Shown here in pieces: positions 47,825 to 60,297 of a DNA stretch of 64,000 nucleotides. This DNA comes from Sesamum alatum (lineage: Eukaryota; Streptophyta; Magnoliopsida; Lamiales; Pedaliaceae). Where the stretch lies: NCBI GenBank assembly GCA_034509735.1, contig JACGWO010000004.1, positions 26,765,395 through 26,829,394 of the forward strand. The letters are read 5' to 3'. The notes beneath the pieces were generated by a model. That model was not told the DNA's origin. It was given only the letters and a program-made list of their open reading frames with translations, and ran no database searches. Each line of letters opens with the position of its first letter. Position 1 is the stretch's first letter. Both the position numbers and the translations under genes were made by a program.

Positions 47825-48014
47825 TTTGCGACATATTAGTGATAGCTCGAGACAAAATTGCCACCTGCCAAAATCACGCCCAATCTGCAATGGATCTCGA
47901 GACTGAAAACCGATGCTAATTGTTCGTCACCATTCTCCAACCGTTTTTCGGACAACCTTTTCGACTCTCGGGTGATCTAATCCCATTTTTTAGTCCAAAA
48001 TCTATCACCATAAA

Positions 48015-48031
48015 CCCATATTTTTGTAGTG
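48015..48031 (-). repeat. CACTA-type terminus of an old element
   Basis: CACTACAAAAATATGGG on the minus strand is a CACTA-superfamily-like terminal sequence. The matching left end was not found; the two SINEs lie within the DNA to its left. Confidence 0.5.
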
Positions 48032-48068
48032 ACTATTAATATGTTATTATCTTAAATTTTAATTATTA

Positions 48069-48392
48069 CTAGTATCTGTGGCACACTTAAATGTGTGTGC
48101 ACAATTAATTTAATATTTTTAAAAAATAATTATTTTTAAAAAAAATAAATGAATTAGATTAAAATATTATATATATATATACACAAAGAGAAAATAATGA
48201 AAGAAAATGATAGAAGGAAAAAGGAATGTGGAAGTGGATACGAGAGAAAATGGAAAGTTGAGAAGAAAGAGAAAAATAAGAAATTGGAAAAAGAGAAACA
48301 AATAATAAAATATTAAATAAAAATAAAAAATTGGCAAATCAAATTTCGGAGAGAAACCAAAGAGGTGCTCTCCCTTAATATAATAGTATAGA
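48069..48392 (-). mobile_element. Small non-autonomous Helitron
   Basis: On the minus strand the 5' end is TCTATACTATTATATTAAGG preceded by A. The 3' end has a hairpin (GCACAC...GTGTGC), then CTAG followed by T. At 324 bp it is typical of short non-autonomous Helitrons, and its 5' end is of the widespread TCTATACTA type, unlike the TATATATA type of the large Helitrons here. Confidence 0.88.
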
Positions 48393-49559
48393 TTATGTTT
48401 CATCTTAATAATTTGTATTATTTCAAAATACTGAACTTAAACTTAGTTTTGTTGTAAATTATTGATAGATGCTTACTTTTTCATATAATTGTTGGGAAAA
48501 TGTCTTCCTTTTAAGTATTAAATACTCCGAAACATGTGATGTTTTATGCTTTCAACCTTGGAAAGACTTGATGTAGTATTAAGTGAAGAAATTGAGCTAA
48601 AAGAGTGAAATGAAAAGACAGATGTTCGAGCGAAAAGACTATGGCAAACTTGCAAATTCTGCTGGACATGCCCACGTCTATTGCGATTAGGAGTTTTGAT
48701 GAATTAGATCTGACAATTTTACCAGGAATCTACTTTTATTCTAGAAAGGAAATAGTGTCTAGATTAATTAAGAAATACATTAGTATAAATAAGAGATGGA
48801 TTTGAAGATATTCACATCTCTTATTATTTTATCAATTCTTCTTCTCCTATGTGTTATCCAGTTAACATGCTCGTCTATAATTCTTTATTTTCGGTTAAAA
48901 ATATAGTGAATGCCTGATTCCTTTATGTTGTGAGATCTAATTTGTACTTCTTACTTTCATTCATTTAGATATTTGTGTTATTTCATATGCTCTTAATACA
49001 AATAATCTGATTTTTTAATGATAGTATTTCTTGTTCATCGTCAAGAATATTGCCTAGCCAATTGGACTTTCAAACCCATAATTGTTCGAATAGTCTAGTA
49101 ACTTGTGGCAATAAAACATAGTTCATTATGTCATAATAGTCCATTATGTTATACGGAATGCATAATCAAACTTAAATGGATTCTCATAGGAATTTGTTGG
49201 TTAGAATCCAGTCTTTCTAGTTATTAATGTTGTTGGTAGATTAAAGTTTGAGGACATTCACAATGTTTTTTTTACTGATTAAAGAATTTATCAATGGATG
49301 TTCGTTGGCCAACAAAAGGGTAAGAAAATTTGAGGTTGTTAGGTCGTACCAATGGCCATAACCATTATTATTATGAATGAATATTATTTCTGCACCGATG
49401 ATCACCAATTGAATGGAGTTGGATCCTATCTTTAACTGGAAAACTTCTCATATTTGTTCCTCCTATCAATTTTGTATTCTTAATTTTGATCTTAACAAAT
49501 CCCCCTTTTCTCATTTTATTTTCTTTTTTTTTTAAAAAAAATATGATTTAAAACAATTC
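48393..49559. other. Unassigned DNA, no gene
   Basis: This is moderately AT-rich sequence with no open frame, motif or terminal repeat that I can identify. Confidence 0.5.
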
Positions 49560-49802
49560 CATGTGGATTTGACCCTACTCATTATTCATACAAGTTTTAG
49601 TAGGAAATTATTTTTTTTGGATTTGACTTCCACCAAATTTTGGCGTTGTTGCGGTGATGGTGCCTTTAGATCGATAACTTCTTGTCTACTTACTTTTGTT
49701 ATTTGGCTTTTAATGCCCCAATCTTCTTGTATAGGTGAACTTGAATTTGAACCCAAGATCGAAAAGAATGAACGAAGACTTCGGAAAGAAATCAAGCAAT
49801 GA
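49560..49802 (+). pseudogene. Relic of a Ty3/gypsy leader and gag start (Athila/Tat-like)
   Basis: AAATTTTGGCGTTGTTGCGG at about 49637 resembles a decayed TGGCGCCGTTGCCGGGG primer-binding site, as found after the LTR of Athila/Tat-type gypsy elements. About 100 bp later a frame reads FEPKIEKNERRLRKEIK, like the FDPEIERT-RR-RRE start of gag proteins of that group. The frame stops at 49802. The assignment rests on two short motifs in the right order and spacing. Confidence 0.5.
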
Positions 49803-49829
49803 CTTGAAGACGTATCCACCACTTATGAG

Positions 49830-51150
49830 ACGAAAATAGAATTAACACTACAACGGTATGGACCGGAAAAAACAGAATGCAATGGAATTTCGAGAGTATC
49901 AAATAAAAATAAATGTAAATCAAAAGGGGATCAAATCCCTTTTCCGAGTAAAAGAACTCTCCTCTACTTCGTCCCACCACACGTCGGATTGGATTGTGGA
50001 ATTCTGCTAGGATTTCCACGTGGTCATAAGATCTAGACCAAACTTTTTGATCTAGTGAAGAAATAGGGGAAATAATATTTTTCATCCCATAATTTATGGC
50101 TTTTTCATATTTGATCCTATTGAATGCGGGATTCTCATTTTTGATCCTACAACTTTAAAAAGAAGTAGCAGTTTCAATCCCATGACACTTTTTGTTATAT
50201 ATTTAACGGAAACTGCCACGTGGTTGTTAAGTGCGTGGGTCTAAAAATGTTACTTTTTGAAAGTTATGACATTAAAAGTAAAAATTTCATAATATATGAA
50301 ACCAAAAGTGAGAATCTCATAACATATGTGACTAAAAGTGTAAAGCACTAATGGCCACGTGCTAAGCACGCCGTGTTTTCTGTTAAAAAATGTGGCATGG
50401 AACCAAAAGTACTACTTTATAAAAGCTATTAGACCAAAAGTGAGAATCTCATAATCAATAGGATCAAAAGTGGAAAGACCCTAAGTTACAGGACGAAAAA
50501 TGTTATTTCTCCGAACAAATAAATAGAAAACAATCAAATACTATTATTGTTTTCGTCTTTGTTCAAGAACTTGTAACTTTTTACAAGATGAGCACAAGAA
50601 ACTCGAGAGAGAGAGGAGAGAGAGAGGGTGGAGAAAATCGACTAGACTTAAGAGGGAAGAGAGTAAAAAATTCAAGACATACAAAAAACTAAAATCTCAT
50701 GTATGTTTAAACCTACATGGCCAAGTTTGAGATTCCATGAAGAGCCCGGCTCGGCCATGAGTCCCTCAACATGGGGAAGGTTGCAACCTCTTTGCAACCT
50801 AGGACTTGTAACCTAGGTTGCAACCTCCACACTCACTAGGACTATTGACCAAGTCCTCGTGGGCTAGGGTTTGATTAAATATATGGGTTGGGCTTGTAAT
50901 TAATTTAATGATAAAATTAAATCAAGCCTAAAAATATTTAATTAGGCACTTTAAATTAATTGTATTAATTTCAAAGACTCAACCCATATTTATTTAATTA
51001 ATAACATTAATTAATCAAGTCCAATTTCATTAAATCATTCATAGTAATTTAATTAGACAAGGATCAAAATTTAATTAATCTAATTAATTAAAACTTGGGT
51101 TTTCCATCAAATGGGCTCTTCTTGAAGTGATCATTTCATTTAAATCTCTA
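49830..51150 (-). other. Possible LTR-like relic, interrupted by a MITE
   Basis: Once the MITE at 50066-50512 is removed the flanking DNA reads as one piece. Its texture (alternating ATTAATTAA-rich blocks with a transcribed-looking end near 49950) resembles copia-type LTR sequence on the minus strand. No termini or duplication were located, so this is only an impression. Confidence 0.22.
50066..50512. mobile_element. MULE-type MITE
   Basis: This 447-bp element has inverted halves with ends GGGGAAATAATATTTTTC and GGAGAAATAACATTTTTC and internal repeats of the TTTTGATCCTA type. It is flanked by a 9-bp direct repeat with one mismatch (GAAGAAATA and GAACAAATA). There is no coding. Confidence 0.78.
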
Positions 51151-52335
51151 GAATAAATTTGAACATTTTAAAATTAATTTATTTCTTTTAGAATTAATTC
51201 ATTAATTAATGAGATAATTACACTACACTCCTCACCCATTGCCCTTTTACAAAAACCGTCCCTGCATTTTAGAAAATTATAGAAACTACCCCTGCCAGCC
51301 TTTAAAATTCAAAAATATCCCTGTTGGCCTGGTCAAATTTTAATAAAAAATTTCAAGGACATAAATGCCCTTAGGGGCATTTTTGTAGTTACCAAAAGAT
51401 AGAGGTGTGTCAATGAATGTTTATGGGGATGACTAATATGACCCCATATATTTTTCTATTATATGATAATTTAAGTTTAAATTATTTTTTTAACTTTTTT
51501 ATTTAATCTCTATATAAAATTACACCTTTTAAAATCTGATGAGTAGGAAATCGACCCAGAATAGTAGAATCAAGAAAATCCTGTTGCTCGCCTTGTTGGT
51601 TGGGTATTCAAGTTTATGTTAGCTAATAAGACAATTGATTGGCGATGTATGTTTTTGTTGTTGTTGTTTGTAGGTGGTTGTTCCAGTTGTGTGGCGTTAT
51701 GGCAATTGTTAGGTGTAGGTGTACGGCGGTCTCCTCTACGCTGTTGTCGTCACAACGTGATCTACGATCTAGCAGTCGTGTTTTGCTGGTATGTATTGCA
51801 CCAGTTAAAAATGCATTTGCTTTCTATTAATTGATAAAAGAGTATAGATTATACTACTTTTCGGAAAAAGACATTGCAATTAACCCAAGAAAAGAATTAA
51901 GAAAATATTTTTATTATAAGAAAACCATAGAAAAAAGAAATGTACTAAGATCTTCACCTAAATTTTATTAGGACAGAATCGCAAATTGAAATTATCTATT
52001 CCAGATTATGTTGCAGTTTTGGTGCATATAATGTTTGTTAAATACAAGGACTAAATAGACTTTGCCCCTATCAGATTCAAATAGACATAAAGTAATGGAA
52101 TAAAATGTTGAATTAATTTAAAAGTAAATATTATTTTCTTTTCCAAAATAATCATAGAATCATTGCTTGAAGCAACGGTTCTCTGAGTATTATATTCCAA
52201 GGTAAACTGACATCAGGGGTAGCGGTTCTCCTCCCAATATTTTTTTATATTATGCTATTATTATATTTGTTATTATTATATTATATTATATTTAATTTCG
52301 TTATTTTAGTACAAAATTCGTAAACCACTTATTGT
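51151..52335. other. Unassigned AT-rich DNA with a single transposon-like end
   Basis: From about 51215 to 51440 there is a run of CCCCTGCC-type motifs like one arm of a MULE-type inverted repeat, but the partner arm was not found. Short frames at 51616-51834 overlap in two phases and carry no motif. No gene is supported. Confidence 0.4.
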
Positions 52336-53259
52336 TTACACTACAAAAATTTATGGGAATTGAAACGGACTTAGTAACATTTTTTTTTTTTTTTTTACTT
52401 TGGAACAGGTAAAAGCTTACTCGATGAACCTGGACCGACATTTGGAATGGTATACAGTCCGTCGTAATAGACGACATTCCTAATATTAGGAACGGTTACT
52501 CAGTGACCATTCATATTTTGAAACTATTTTTGACGCACAAGTTGACAACCGTTCCTAATTATATTTGTCTCTATGAATATTAATTTGTGTATTTGGGACA
52601 CTTAGTTAATATTTGGAATGGTCATATTTTATGTTATTGACATATTTTAGAACGGTCATTGAAACTCTATTTGCATCAATGTTAATGTATGGAAGATGCA
52701 TTTTCCACTGATTCTGGAATACATATTGGAATAATTTCTTTTGATCTGGTGATAGATATAGGAATGGTATATGAAAATCTACTTGAATCTAATTAACTTT
52801 GTAATGAAGTAGGAATGATGCTGACCTTTATTTGGAATACACTAGCGGGGGCGGGTTTAGGATTTGTATTTGGAGCGACAACGGTGATATATAGTAATTA
52901 ACTTTGGGCTAAAATTAGGAACGGTTCATCCCTTATTTGGAATGGTGTTGATGAATGATTTTAGGAATGGTGGTCGTATTTGTGAGATCCCTGATTGGAA
53001 CCGTTCACTCGATATTTTAGCATTCTCTAACCGCACAAAGACCATTCCTAAATTATTTATTAATTAATTTTTTAATTATATAATAATAATAATTATTTAT
53101 TTAAATAAAATAAAAATATTAATTTTTTTAATTTAGTTAAATAATGAAACATTGAAATGATGTTATGCAATATGAAAATACGCATAATTACAAACAAATA
53201 TATATTAACAAAATTATTATCCAATTTAATTACAAATATTATAAACAAATATGCTAAAT

Positions 53260-54598
53260 CTATAACCCATCACCCTCATTATGGTCCATGTCGGCATCGT
53301 CAGGAGCACGGGGGTCTGTCGGAGGCTGTGATGGGCCGGCAGCGTAGTTGTTGGTCTGTATGGACTTCATCATGGCCATCATGTCGACCATCATCTTCTC
53401 GAGCCGGACCATCTGATCCTCCATGTCCGACGGTGGTGATGGTGATGGCGATGAATGGGTTTGGCTAGGGTCGTGGACCTCAGAACCAAGACCAAATACA
53501 TGGCCCTTGTTCTTGCCCCCCACCACTGCCAGCCATAGATCTTGCTCCCTCATTGCCACCGAGCCCTCCGATTCGATCGGAATATCCTGAGGATCAGCCG
53601 TGGATTAAGGCTGGTGATTCTCCAGCAGCTACTGGAACGTCTCCTGCAAAATGTTATTATTATTGCCAAAAATGAAAGAAAAGAAAATATAAAGTATAAG
53701 TACTTACCACCACCTCCTCTGCCCTCGGCCCGCTCTAGTCGCTGTCGGCCTTCTTCTTGTAGCATTTGGAGAATAACTCCATCTGCTTGACTAGCAGATC
53801 GAGCTGTGCCTCCTGTACAAGAAAGGAACAATTAGTCAATTTTCTATTTAATATTGATAAATGATTTAAAAAAATTAAATTACTTACCATATTCCTCTTG
53901 TGCATGCTGACTGAGGAAGAACCCAACGGTAGACAGTAGATTATGCCGTGGGGTTGGCCGACCAGTTGGCCTTGTTCTTGGCGGACTTGTTCTTGAACTC
54001 CTCGCTGTTCCAGTACAGCTAGAGCTGCCGCCAGACCTTGTTCGCCAGCCACACCAGCTTCACCAGAGACTTTTTGGCGAAAGTGAAGCGCTTGCGAATG
54101 AACTTTCTCGTGAACATGTGGAATACGCGGAACATTGACTTATCGTCACAGTCCCACTAGTACGTCATCAAAAAAAAAAAAAAAGAAATTGTTAAAATAT
54201 GTAACAAAAAAAAAGAAGAAATTTATACCATTAAATAAAAATTAAAATAAAGTACCTTCTTTGGAACTAGATATGCTGGTGCTCTGGCGGCACCTGGCGC
54301 AAACATCCCCAAGGGTGGGGATAATGTCCTCGCACCACCACGTTGATTCGCCCGTTTATCTTGTGCTCATCCCTAAAATTACATATTAATTAGTGTTTAT
54401 GAAAAAAATCCAAATAAATAAAGAAAATTTAAATAAAATGGTACCTGGCATTGGCGAGGGTGATATACCGGCGCGCCGATAGTGGGAGACTTGTGGTGCA
54501 GGTGGGAGTGGTGGGGGTTGTGCAACCCATGGATGGATCGGATCTAGTGCTGGTGCGGGAGTAGACGGTCCTGCTAGAATAGGTGACCAGAAAGCCAA
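53260..54598 (-). pseudogene. CACTA-associated Ptta/En/Spm (Transposase_24-type) gene remnant, copy 1
   Basis: Read on the minus strand it encodes a Pro-rich N-terminus, a central block with NKSAKNKANW (before the first intron) and MELFSKCYKKKAD after it, and a C-terminal part with GGKNKGHVFGLGSE and a charged tail. These are the hallmarks of the second protein of plant CACTA elements (Pfam Transposase_24/Ptta En/Spm). At least two short introns with GT-AG borders separate exons, near 53641-53708 and 53825-53889. Stop codons and frame changes break the central part. A homologous second copy lies at 56690-57560. Confidence 0.65.
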
Positions 54599-56687
54599 TA
54601 GGTTTGGCGATTTGTAACCTATCTGACAACTTGATGTAAATGTAATATTATTATGTGATGAATAAAATGAGTATTTATCACTTCTGGTGCTTACTTTGTT
54701 GCGCTCATTTCACATTTGTTAAAACGGTGTTTTAACTTATATTGCAACAAAGCCCACAGACCATGGATAACAACTCGTGCAGTTGGGCCACGCATTGGAT
54801 GGTGGTCATGAAACCAACTAATTAAGAGTTGGGTCTGAAACGTTCCAAGTCGAGGACCTCGAGACAGGGCATCGAGAGTCCTATTGAGACTTGCGTCAAG
54901 AGTCGTGTTCATTGGATGAGTGCCGTATTTCGTCGGCGACAGGCGTGGGACGCCTACACGATCTTGATGGGTTGGTCGACTGGGGTCGAGCCAACTGGGG
55001 TCGAGCCGACTGGACTGACTCGGGGGGATCATCATATGGAAACCTTGGAGGCTTGGTCGATATGATTGGTTTTCCTGGGTTCTGATAGTACGGGAGTAAT
55101 CCTCAAACTTGAGGGATCATGGCAGTCGCGTGCACATGACGGCTGTATCTTGGATCTGGCGAGAGGTAATCATTCTGTAAGATGATTATCATAAGCCTTG
55201 TCCAGTGCAGTCGGAATGTGTAGCAAGGACGGTGGATTCCAAGAAGAGGATCCGTCCCCTGTCAGTATGTGACAGAGGTATCTCCTATGCACTCGGAGAC
55301 ACGTTCATGCTGTATGAAACTATGGCCACAGTGGTTGGTCGAACAGGGAATGGTTTCCTGTGTCGACGCAATGAAGCATACGTGGTCTCGAGTATTAAGT
55401 ATAGACGCCTAGTCAAGGATGGGAACCGACGCCTAATTCCATACCCTAAACTAAGGGCGGGAGACAGTAGACGGAAGGATCGTACCCGTACGGAATCGGT
55501 GCCTAAATGTTCACGTCAATTCACCTAGTCTCTAGTGCCATGGACCGTTGCTAGACGGTCACCCATGGTAATGGGCCCCTGTGGGACACGGGCCCAAGTC
55601 TAGCTGAGGGTGAACCTAAAGGGTCACACACAAATCACCGAGGAGGTTGAGAGATCGACTTGGAGTCAATCTCGAAGGATAAAATAAGTAATTGGATTAC
55701 TTAAGAGAAAGTCCATTGGATGGACGGGCCGATATTGCATCGGGCTTTCGTTTAATCGGTAAATTGGATTTTCGATTAAATATGGAAAGTTGAGACATTG
55801 AGACGTTGGATCTTTTAATTGGATTAAAAGATCAACGAGAATAATTTGAATGGATATTAAATGGGATTTAATGTTGGGTTCGTCGTAATTGGATTACGAT
55901 AAAACCCGGTCCGTTAAATTATATCCGAGAGGAGAAATAATTCCTATTTTGGAATAGAAAGAAGTTGGACTTCTTCCCTTAATTAAACATGGCCGACATG
56001 CTCCCTTGGAGGAAGCAAAATCAGCCATGTTTCATGCTAGGTGGTATGTTGACTTGTTTCTTTTGGAAAGAAACAAATCAACTCCAATTAAGCTCTTCCC
56101 TTTTGGTATGATTTGATCATACCATAAATTTTGGTAGGCTTGATTGAAGAATTGATGGTGATTGATTGGAATGAATCTAGACATCCTTGGATGAACCTAG
56201 ACACATTCCAATAATCACATTAATTATGTATATATATTAGAATATACAACACCAAGCATAAGTGATTTATTATTCACCTTTTTCTAGGAAAAAGAGAAGA
56301 CAAAATCCCTCTCCTCTCTCTCAACTCTCGGCCCTCTCTCCCTCTCTCACACTTGTGTGCTTCACTTGATTTTGAATCAAGAAGAAGAACAAAGTAAGTT
56401 TAAGAGAGCACTAATTCATAGTGTTCTTCTCTTAAACCAATTCCTTCCTAAACCCGTTCTTTTCTAGCAAGAAGAACGTGTGTTTCTTCCGGTGTGGTGT
56501 GGATCACCTTTGGAGAATCCATACGTTTGGATTTCGTGAGCATTTCGGAGAAGGAACAACTCAAGTAGCCGGGAGCATACGCTAAACAATCAAAGGTAAC
56601 GGTTTATTACGATTTGATTGATTTATTGTTTATATCTATGCCCTATGTGTTTAATATTCATTTCCAATATTTACACATCCTACATCG
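54572..56687 (+). mobile_element. LTR-like element, copy 2, inserted in the CACTA complex
   Basis: It starts TGCTAGAATAGGTGACC and aligns over about 2.1 kb with the complement of 3980-6541. Similarity ends near CATCCTACATCG at 56687, so the last 120 bp or so present in copy 1 are missing here. A 107-codon frame at 55205-55528 has its counterpart in copy 1, but substitutions and stops suggest no coding constraint. It separates the two CACTA gene copies. No target duplication is visible, as expected if the 3' end is truncated. Confidence 0.6.
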
Positions 56688-56689
56688 AG

Positions 56690-57560
56690 GCGCTCTGATT
56701 CGGAAGCAGGATCCTCAGGATTGCACGGGGGCCTGAGACGGATGATCCTCCATCATCTTCTAGAACATCTCCTACAAAATTAATTACAATAAATTAGAAA
56801 ATTTTCAAACATTTAAAAAAATATAGTAGAATGTATTAATTACAACTTACCGCCACCACCGCTGCCCTCGACCCACTCCAGCCGCCGTCGGCCTTCTTCT
56901 TGTAGCATCTGGAGAATAACTCCATCTGCTTCACTGGCCGGTCGAGCTGCTCCTCCTGTAAAAAGAAATGGGAAACAATTATTACAATTTTAATTTAATA
57001 GTAATAAATAATTGAAATAACATTAGATATCTTACCATTTTCCGCTTGTGCATACCGACGGAGACAGATCCCCTGCGGTCCACAGTAGCGGATGCGGCTG
57101 GGTTGGCGTTCCGGTTCGCCTTGTTCTTCTCGCACTCCTGTTTGAACTCCGGGGAATCCTAATACAGGAGGAGCTGCTGCCAGACCTCGTTCGCCAGCCA
57201 TAGAGGCTTCTGCAGGGATTGTCTGGCGAGGACGAACTTCTTCCTCAGGAACTTCCCCACCCAAACATGGAAGATCTTGAACATCGACTCGTCGTCGGCG
57301 TCCCACCAATACGTTATTTGTATTAGAAAAAAATATATAAATATATATTAACTTAGATTGTTAAAATATTTAAAAATAAAAATTAATTGTCGTTACCTTC
57401 AAACTCTCAAACCAGAAATGCTGGTGCTCTGGCGGCACCTTGCACAAACTGCCCCAAGGATGGGGATAGTGTCCTCGCACGACCGCGTACATGCGCTGGT
57501 GGATCTTCGGATCACACCCAGGACGTCTCGATCATACATCCATTTCCTCAACTGTCTTAA
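56690..57560 (-). pseudogene. CACTA-associated Ptta/En/Spm gene remnant, copy 2
   Basis: This is homologous, in the same orientation, to 53580-54370. It carries the same exon encoding the SPMKQ...-FSKCYKKKAD type block near 56880-56960, the next exon with HKRKM near 57040, and a further upstream exon near 57150-57310 (NEVWQQLLLY, VRDDR-type residues). It lacks the C-terminal exon present in copy 1. Frame breaks make it non-functional. Confidence 0.6.
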
Positions 57561-58350
57561 CATGATTGGTCCTATGTATAATTCAAAACAGTACGTAATT
57601 AAATGACGAGAGTAAATTATATATATGCAAAAATAAAGAATCAAGGGGGGAAGTTACAAATACAAAATGAGTTGGAGAGTAAGTATAAGAACAATGACAA
57701 AGAAGGGGGACATATATATAGAAAACATTGGAACGGTCATTGGAATATTATTTGGAACACAAAACTAGCTGTTGAAATATAGCCGTTGTTCCAGCTTTAG
57801 GAACGGTCTCAGGAGAGACAACAGGAATGGTAAAGTTACCGTTAATATAGCCGTTAGCACATATTAGGAACGGTATGAGGCACAACAAAAACGGACCGTT
57901 CCTACTGGAGTACAATTTGGACCGGTACTTGTAAGACAATTGCACTTACTATATACCCATAATTTGGAACGGTAATTACATCATATTTTTCCCCATGACG
58001 TAAAATGGCCTCCTGTAGGACTACATTTTGGAACGGTCAGTCAACCGGTCCAAATTGACACGGTCTTTGGAACACATACAGTAACGGTCAGTGTTCCCGA
58101 TCGGCCTGCCATTCCAAATCTCACACATGTGTTCCAAATTGAAGTCCAAAATATATCAGGTCCCCTTTAGGAATGGTTATAGGTGTACAAATTGGCTCGC
58201 CATTTTTGGCACTCTAATAGGAACGATCGGACCGTTCCTATTAATTTCTATTACAATTAGCACAACTGTGACGTCATAAACGGTTTACCGTTCCACAATA
58301 GTTCCTACAACCATTCCTATGTGGAACGGTAACTGGAACGGTCATCCCTA

Positions 58351-58381
58351 ACCGTTCCTATTCCCGCATTTTTTTGTAGTG
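58351..58381 (-). repeat. Inner CACTA terminal repeat
   Basis: On the minus strand the sequence begins CACTACAAAAAAATGCGGG and continues into GGAACGG subterminal repeats. It is the best preserved CACTA end in the window. Its left partner was not found inside the complex. Confidence 0.75.
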
Positions 58382-59814
58382 GACAGAGGGAGGCGTGAGG
58401 GGAGATGAAAAAATCTGCTAAGGAGCAGATTTATATAAATCTTTTGGAACGGTCAGAAATAAAGATGACCGGTCCAATTTAAAAAAAAAAACTGACATCG
58501 TTTGTCCGTAAAGCGACGATGTTTTCCTCTATTTGACTTATATTAACATAAGTAGGAATCATCATTTTATTAGTAAAATCGGACCAATGACCGTTGCAAA
58601 ATTGAGAAATGACGCCGTAAAAGGATTTTTATGTTGTATTGTGGATGGAACAGTTCCTAATATGGATGAAAATTTTAATTCACTTTCTAAGAAAATAAAT
58701 AAAAAAATAAGAATCCATTCCATGACACATTAAAGAGCAAAGAAAAGTATACAACGTGGTGATTAAGACAATTGAAAACATAAAATATTTTCCATGAGAT
58801 TGGTATGTTCACGATATGAAGTACATTTGTATATTTAAGTTTGTTAGTATTTCACTGATGTAACTAGCGTCTTATATTGTACTGCATCGCCTAATCAGAC
58901 TGTCAAAGTTCCAATCAGATCGTTAGATATGATTTAGCACACAAAAGAAATCATTATATGTCGTTTTGAAAATTTTGGGTGGCGGATATCGAGATATTGT
59001 ATCCGGTCCGTATTCTTCATTACAAGAAATGGTGCAACCTTCAATCCGGCCATGTGATTGCAAATCAGACCGTTAGATATGAAATCTTATTCATAATCTT
59101 GTATTTGTTTAAGTTTGGTGTTAAACCGGCTCACGAATGTTGAGATATCGTAACACGATCGTAAAATAGACATTACGAGAACACAATTTGGAACGGTTGG
59201 CTATTGACTTTGAAATGGTTAGTTACAATATTAACTTAGGAATGGTCAATGATTACATATAAGAACGTTCTACGCAAATGCGAAGAATGGAACAGTTGAA
59301 AGTAAAGTAACCGCTCCAAAATTAGATTTTTTCACCTATTTTTAGAAGGCGCCAAATCAAAAATTTGGACCATTCCATGTGTCAAATTTTTCACTTATTT
59401 TTTCATTAAGCTCCTAATTGAAAATTTGTAACTGTGATTGAAACGGTCGGAATATATTATGAGCATTCCAAGTTTTAAATTTGCTACATATTTTTCAAGA
59501 CGCGCCAAACTGAAATTATGTTGCAACTAATTTAGGAACGGTTCGGTGGGAAAAATAGAACCGTTCCTATCTATCAGATCATTGTTTCAACCGAGTCTGC
59601 TTCACTTGCAAAGAATGTGCGGTTCAAAGTAGTGAGAAGGTAAAAGCCCGATTTCTTCGACAATGTATGCCTCTACAATTGACGCCTCGGCATGTGCTTT
59701 GTTTTTCACCTTCTTCTTCAAATCGCGGTGGAATCCATTCATACGAATATTTATTAATATACGAATGATAGAAAAATAATATATATAAAAAAACTAAATT
59801 TTCTAGTGTAGTTA
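58382..59814. other. CACTA interior: subterminal-type repeats and unassigned DNA
   Basis: Contains scattered GGAACGGT-type motifs (58440-58500 and 59160-59580) and otherwise unrecognised sequence; no coding unit is supported. Confidence 0.5.
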
Positions 59815-60297
59815 CATCTCAAATGGGTACATCCACCTGCACAGCACGCCCCCCCCCCCCCCCAACGCGCGCTTCATATGGCAGGTGAACAATTAGGTGC
59901 TCCACTGAGTCAAAAAAATGAAGGTTGCACATGATGATGGATATGTACAATATCTTTCAATTCTTGTACCTTGTTGACATCTCGCGTGGTTGAGCATAGG
60001 ATCTGGAATACAAGGCTCACCTTTGTCAAGGCCCCCCTCACATGACCAGGAAGCATTTCACAGAAGGCAACCTGAATCAATTTCTGCATGAATACATGAC
60101 AATCATGGCTCTTCATGTTGTGCATCCTTAGCTCCTTCATGTGGATGCATCGGAATAAGTTAGATGCGTACCAATCAAAAAACCTAAGACTACAAATCCA
60201 CTTGTATATCCTCTTATTCTGCTCCTTCGTCAGTGTATAAATAGCTTTGGTCATCACGTTTAGTCTCCTTTCGTCCACCTCAAGCCATTTGTTGCAT
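59815..60297 (-). pseudogene. CACTA TNP2-type transposase C-terminal fragment (DUF4218)
   Basis: On the minus strand the frame contains NMKSHDCHVFMQKL, FCEMLPGHVRGALTK and STTRDVNKVQELKD. These are characteristic of the DUF4218 region at the C-terminal side of plant TNP2/En-Spm transposases. Past the stop at 59910 another frame continues into DSVEHLIVHLPYE and then, across a C-run at about 59850, YRWMYPFE-like residues, as in the family. The rest of the transposase is absent, so this is a truncated, frameshifted relic. Confidence 0.82.

Noticed and set aside
51616..51834. Two overlapping 63-72 codon frames rich in Cys and Val
   Set aside because: Two phases of the same DNA are open, with no domain, and GTT-rich low complexity explains them.
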